From: Phycisphaerales bacterium
GTDB lineage: Bacteria > Planctomycetota > Phycisphaerae > Phycisphaerales > UBA1924
Reading direction: 5' to 3'
Assembly: GCA_029260335.1 (NCBI GenBank)
Contig: JAJDDL010000099.1
Coordinates: forward strand, 1-8,569
DNA length: 8,569 nt
Part shown: positions 5,643 through 8,569 of the stretch, in pieces
Layout: the number at the start of each line of letters is the position of its first letter
Position numbering within the stretch: the stretch's first letter is position 1
Notes under the pieces: model-generated
Databases searched by the model: none
What the model was told of the DNA's origin: nothing
The model's input: the letters and a program-made list of their open reading frames with translations, nothing else
Made by a program: the position numbers and the translations under genes

Positions 5643-7428
5643 GGGATCGGCCGCCACGGGCGCATCATCACAACGATCGCGAGGCTGGTTCGGCTCGCCG
5701 CTCGGTGCATTGGCATTACTTGCCTGGTGCTCGCTGCTGTTCATTCCGGGATTCTTCTCGCTGCCGACAATCGATCGCGACGAGGCCCGCTTCGCCCAGG
5801 CAAGCCGTCAGATGCTCGAATCGTATTCGGTCCGAGGCTGGGTCGTCCCAAAGGTCCAGGAGCGAGAGCGGCTCAACAAGCCGCCCATGATCTACTGGAC
5901 TCAGGCGATCTCCGCTGGCGCCCTCACCGGCTGGGACTCCGCTCGTGACGCCATCTGGATGTATCGCATCCCCTCGCTCCTGGGCGCGATCATCACCGTC
6001 CTGGCGACCTGGCGCATCGGCTGCGTCCTGTTCCCCGGCGTCGTGGGTGCCCGAACGGGCCTGCTCGCGGGGTTCCTTATCGCGGCCGCGCCGATCTTCG
6101 CGTGGGAAGCCCGCCAGGCCCGCGCCGACCAACTGCTGGTCATGTGGACCACGCTCACCATGTGGCTGCTCGCCTCGGCGTGGATCTCACGCGATCAAAC
6201 CCAACCCTGGATTCGCACAACTCTGCTCTGGCTCCTCATCGCCCTCGGCATCCTCACCAAGGGCCCAATCACGCCCATGGTGGGGGGGCTCGCGATCCTC
6301 GCGCTCTGCTGGTGGACACGCTCGGCTCGCTGGACATTCCGACTCCGGCCCATCACCGGCGTGCTCATCATCCTCACAACCGCCTTGCCATGGGTCATCC
6401 TCGTCGGTTCCGAAGTCGGCGTCGGCCACTACTGGTCCATCGTCTTCGACGAAATCCTCGGCAGAAGCATGACCCCCAAGGAAGGCCACTCCGGCCCGCC
6501 CGGCTACCACACCCTGCTCATCTTCGCGCTCTTCCTGCCCGGTGCCATGCTCCTTGGTGCCGCCATCTGGCGCACTGTCGCCCGAACCCTTTGCCTCCCC
6601 AAACCGAAGAACAATCCAACAGGTTTGCCGCGCCGAGTCTTGAGTGTCGTCGCACGCCTTCCGAAGACCCGCGCCTCCGGCAAGCACGACGCCGAGATCT
6701 TCCTCCTCGCCTGGATCCTCCCAAGTTGGGTCGTCTTCGAGCTCGTGAGCACCAAGCTCCCGCACTACACCATGCCGCTCTACCCCGCCCTCGCCCTGCT
6801 CACCGCGCGTTGCATCTACGCCACCGCCGGCGGCTTCGTCGAAGGCCTCGACCGAGGCATCGCCCGCATCGGCATCCGCAGTTGGGTCATCGGCGGGCTC
6901 ATGACACTCGCTTTGGGTCCGGTCGTCTTGATGATCCTCCTCAAGGGATTCGAAGGCCTCAACGCGATCGTGGTCACCGCTCTTGCGGCTGCCTCGGTCA
7001 TCGCGTGCATCCGCGCATACCGGATGGTGCGCATGGGCGATCTCAAGCAAGCCCAAGCCATCGGCCTCGCCATCGCCGCAGTCTCCATGGTCTCTTTGCT
7101 CGGCTTGATATTGCCGCTCGGCGACCGGATCTTCGTCAGCCAACGCCTCGCCAATGCAATCCATGAAATAGACCCAGAGCAAGCCCTGCCGCTTGCCGCG
7201 GTCAAGTTCCACGAAGACAGCCTCGTCTTCAACACCCACGGCCGCGTCCAGCGCATCGACGAAGACCAACTCGAATCGTGGCTCGCTGCAAACCCCGACT
7301 CGCTCGTTGTGTTGCCCGCGAACATCGCCGCCGAACGCCAAGAACTCAAGGCCCACGCATGGATCGCCGGTTACAACTACTCCAAGGGCAAGCACGGCTT
7401 GTGGGTAGTCGCCCGATCGAGTCCATAG
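5641..7428 (+). CDS. ArnT/PMT-like (GT83 family) integral membrane glycosyltransferase
   Basis: A 595-residue membrane protein with about thirteen hydrophobic stretches and a soluble C-terminal tail of about 100 residues. The first outer loop carries LPTIDRDEARFAQASRQMLE (41-60), with the conserved Asp-Glu pair (D47, E48), followed by KPPMIYW (80-86). Both are hallmarks of ArnT-like transferases, as is the later KLPHYTMPLYPALALLTA. The known family transfers a sugar from a polyprenyl-phosphate donor to lipid A, protein or another envelope acceptor on the outer face of the inner membrane. Neither donor nor acceptor can be told here. ATG 5641 leaves 20 residues before the first helix, a normal length, but has no Shine-Dalgarno and shares CATG with the phosphatase start. 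The neighbouring PAP2 enzyme could recycle lipid-carrier phosphates for it, which is inference only. Confidence 0.88.
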   Translation: MGSAATGASSQRSRGWFGSPLGALALLAWCSLLFIPGFFSLPTIDRDEARFAQASRQMLESYSVRGWVVPKVQERERLNKPPMIYWTQAISAGALTGWDSARDAIWMYRIPSLLGAIITVLATWRIGCVLFPGVVGARTGLLAGFLIAAAPIFAWEARQARADQLLVMWTTLTMWLLASAWISRDQTQPWIRTTLLWLLIALGILTKGPITPMVGGLAILALCWWTRSARWTFRLRPITGVLIILTTALPWVILVGSEVGVGHYWSIVFDEILGRSMTPKEGHSGPPGYHTLLIFALFLPGAMLLGAAIWRTVARTLCLPKPKNNPTGLPRRVLSVVARLPKTRASGKHDAEIFLLAWILPSWVVFELVSTKLPHYTMPLYPALALLTARCIYATAGGFVEGLDRGIARIGIRSWVIGGLMTLALGPVVLMILLKGFEGLNAIVVTALAAASVIACIRAYRMVRMGDLKQAQAIGLAIAAVSMVSLLGLILPLGDRIFVSQRLANAIHEIDPEQALPLAAVKFHEDSLVFNTHGRVQRIDEDQLESWLAANPDSLVVLPANIAAERQELKAHAWIAGYNYSKGKHGLWVVARSSP

Positions 7429-7438
7429 CAAACGGTGC

Positions 7439-7473
7439 CGTGGTATGAGCGAGTCTTCGAGCGACATGCCACG
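7439..7473 (+). terminator. Weak stem-loop after the glycosyltransferase gene
   Basis: CGTGGTATG (7439-7447) pairs with CATGCCACG (7465-7473), nine pairs including one G-U wobble that forms only in plus-strand RNA. The loop is 17 bases and no T-run follows. Its position, ten bases after the glycosyltransferase stop and before the convergent ABC gene end, is the main argument for a 3'-end role. The remaining intergenic bases to 7504 show nothing else. Confidence 0.3.
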
Positions 7474-7504
7474 TCAATCGCGCGGCTACGAAGGAGTTCC
7501 CAGC

Positions 7505-8203
7505 TCAGACGTCGATCTCACTGGCCAGGCTCTCACTCGATCCCTGCCGACGCTCATGAGGCGATCCGACCCGTCGCACGACCCCATCCTCGAGCCGCAG
7601 GATCACATCCCCCAACCGCGCCGCCTCGTTCGCGCTATGCGTCACATGCAACGCCGTGACGTTCGATTCTGAACGAACCAGTTCCAGCGCCCCGTATAGC
7701 TGCTCGCGTGTGTCATCGTCCAGCGCACTCATCGGTTCATCGAGCAGCAAGACCTCAGGTTCAAACGAGAGCGCCCGGGCCATCGCAACCCGCTGGCGTT
7801 CTCCGCCGCTGAGCCCCCGTGCACGCCGCGCAAGCAACGGCTCAATCCCAAGCATGCTCGCTAACTGCTGCACCTGCTTGCGCACCCGCCGCCGGCTCCA
7901 CCCACGAAGCCGCATCGGCATCTCGATCTGGCGACGGACGGACATCGTCTCAAAGACCGATGCCTCCTGCGGCACATATCCAATGCCACGCCGAGCCGGG
8001 TCCAGCGTTTCCACATACCGCTCGGCCAGCCGGATCGATCCGGAGTCGATGCTCCGCAATCCGCAAATCGCCTCGAGCAATGACGTCTTGCCGCTCGCGG
8101 TGGGCCCCATCAAGACGCCGTACGCGCCGGTCGGCACGCTCAGCTTGATCTCTCGCAGAGAGAACAGGCCGCGGGTCAGGGAGACTCCCTCAAGGCGGAT
8201 CAT
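7505..8203 (-). CDS. ABC transporter ATPase, molybdate/tungstate type (ModC/WtpC/TupC-like)
   Basis: A complete 232-residue ABC ATPase with every functional motif: Walker A GPTASGKTS (33-41), Q-loop Gln79 in YVPQE, signature LSGGERQR (131-138), Walker B VLLLDE (151-156), D-loop SALD (159-162), and switch His189 in HVTHS. It should hydrolyse ATP on the cytoplasmic side to drive uptake. The call to the molybdate/tungstate (oxyanion) group rests on the ModB-like permease directly upstream. It stops soon after the ATPase core and lacks the C-terminal TOBE/MOP domain of classical ModC, so it is closer in size to TupC-type tungstate ATPases. The ATG at 8203 follows the permease stop by 20 bp, so the two are probably co-transcribed. 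The Shine-Dalgarno is weak. Substrate specificity remains open; sulfate or another oxyanion is possible. Confidence 0.85.
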   Translation of the reverse strand: MIRLEGVSLTRGLFSLREIKLSVPTGAYGVLMGPTASGKTSLLEAICGLRSIDSGSIRLAERYVETLDPARRGIGYVPQEASVFETMSVRRQIEMPMRLRGWSRRRVRKQVQQLASMLGIEPLLARRARGLSGGERQRVAMARALSFEPEVLLLDEPMSALDDDTREQLYGALELVRSESNVTALHVTHSANEAARLGDVILRLEDGVVRRVGSPHERRQGSSESLASEIDV

Positions 8204-8223
8204 CGAATCATTCTATCGCCCAT

Positions 8224-8569
8224 CTATCGAGCAGTTCCCGCCGCGCCGCACAACCTCGCCGCGATCAGCGCCCCAATCGCCAGTGCCACCAGCACAATCG
8301 CCACCGCCATCGCCCGCCCAAGCTCGCCTGTGCTGAACTCCAGGTAGATCGTCGTCGGCAGCACCTCGGTCTTCATCCGCGTCATGCCCGCAAACACGAG
8401 CACGGGCCCAAACTCCCCGAGCGATCGCGCCCACGCGATCGTCCCCGCCGCCACGATCCCCGGCCGAGCCTCCGGCACCGTCACCGTCCGAAACGCCCGG
8501 GCCCTGCTCCTCCCAAGCGTCCGCGCCACATCCTCATGCCGAGGATCGATCTGATCAAAGGTCGCCCGC
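8224..8569 (-). CDS. ModB-like ABC transporter permease, C-terminal part (cut by window edge)
   Basis: The last 114 residues of a permease whose start lies beyond the right edge. Visible parts are the cytoplasmic EAA coupling loop (EDVARTLGRSRARAFRTVTVPEARPGI), a following helix with SLGEFGPVLVFAG, then TEVLPTTIYLEF, and a last helix AMAVAIVLVALAIGALIAA. The GEFG...FAG segment just after the EAA loop, then LP..IYLE, is typical of molybdate/tungstate permeases (ModB, WtpB, TupB) and related sulfate permeases. It would form the membrane channel with the ATPase encoded downstream. The binding protein expected for such an importer would be further right, outside the window. The stop is TAG at 8226-8224. 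Confidence 0.82.
   Translation of the reverse strand, partial: RATFDQIDPRHEDVARTLGRSRARAFRTVTVPEARPGIVAAGTIAWARSLGEFGPVLVFAGMTRMKTEVLPTTIYLEFSTGELGRAMAVAIVLVALAIGALIAARLCGAAGTAR

Noticed and set aside
4950..5948. A 332-codon plus-strand frame opposite the PAP2-DSP gene
   Set aside because: Pro/Arg/His-rich without motifs, and the opposite strand has complete PAP2 motifs.
6187..7467. A 426-codon minus-strand frame opposite the glycosyltransferase gene
   Set aside because: Its extreme Glu/Asp/Gly composition is the antisense image of a hydrophobic membrane protein; the plus strand carries family motifs throughout.
7445..7672. A small plus-strand frame of 75 codons after the glycosyltransferase gene
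   Set aside because: Most of it lies opposite the end of the ABC ATPase gene, it has no ribosome binding site, and it shows no recognisable motif.
1..8569. tRNA, rRNA, CRISPR arrays, insertion sequences or attachment sites
   Set aside because: Reading both strands by eye revealed no cloverleaf, regularly spaced repeats, transposase motifs or terminal inverted repeats. A tRNAscan, Infernal and repeat search would be needed to exclude small ones.

Overview
The window looks like chromosomal DNA from a high-GC planctomycete, probably of the Phycisphaerae type. The main clues are a small exported protein with a planctomycete-style PEP-CTERM tail (PSPGT, hydrophobic helix, RRRR), a tandem DUF1080 (3-keto-disaccharide hydrolase-like) secreted protein, and a GT83/ArnT-like glycosyltransferase. 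The taxonomic call is inference from gene content and composition; there is no rRNA or other marker here.

Layout. Positions 1-2670 hold a compact minus-strand cluster, read right to left: an XRE-type HTH regulator with a TPR-like C-terminus (2670-1432), a small PEP-CTERM exported protein 11 bp downstream (1420-1052), an XdhC-family molybdenum-enzyme maturation factor (about 1002-226), and a MobA/MocA-like nucleotidyltransferase that overlaps the xdhC end and runs off the left edge (248-1). A 221-bp divergent intergenic region (2671-2891) follows. It holds an 18-bp imperfect palindrome (candidate operator) and a leader hairpin, and leads into the plus-strand double-DUF1080 gene (2892-4193).

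That gene converges on a minus-strand PAP2 / dual-specificity phosphatase fusion (5642-4308), and an 11-bp perfect hairpin lies between them. The phosphatase gene is divergent from an ArnT/PMT-like membrane glycosyltransferase (5641-7428). The proposed ATGs of these two genes share one CATG, so any promoters must lie within coding sequence. The right end (8569-7505, minus strand) carries the end of a ModB-like permease and a complete short ABC ATPase of the molybdate/tungstate type.

How the genes may work together. Both edges are molybdenum-related: Moco maturation on the left, probable oxyanion (molybdate/tungstate) uptake on the right. The phosphatase and ArnT-like transferase suggest envelope-lipid or lipid-carrier chemistry. 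The most intriguing unit is the HTH-TPR regulator translationally coupled to a small secreted protein. Its layout resembles RRNPP regulator/propeptide pairs, although the secreted protein is larger than a typical propeptide and carries a sorting tail. No tRNA, rRNA, CRISPR array, insertion sequence or phage gene was recognised.
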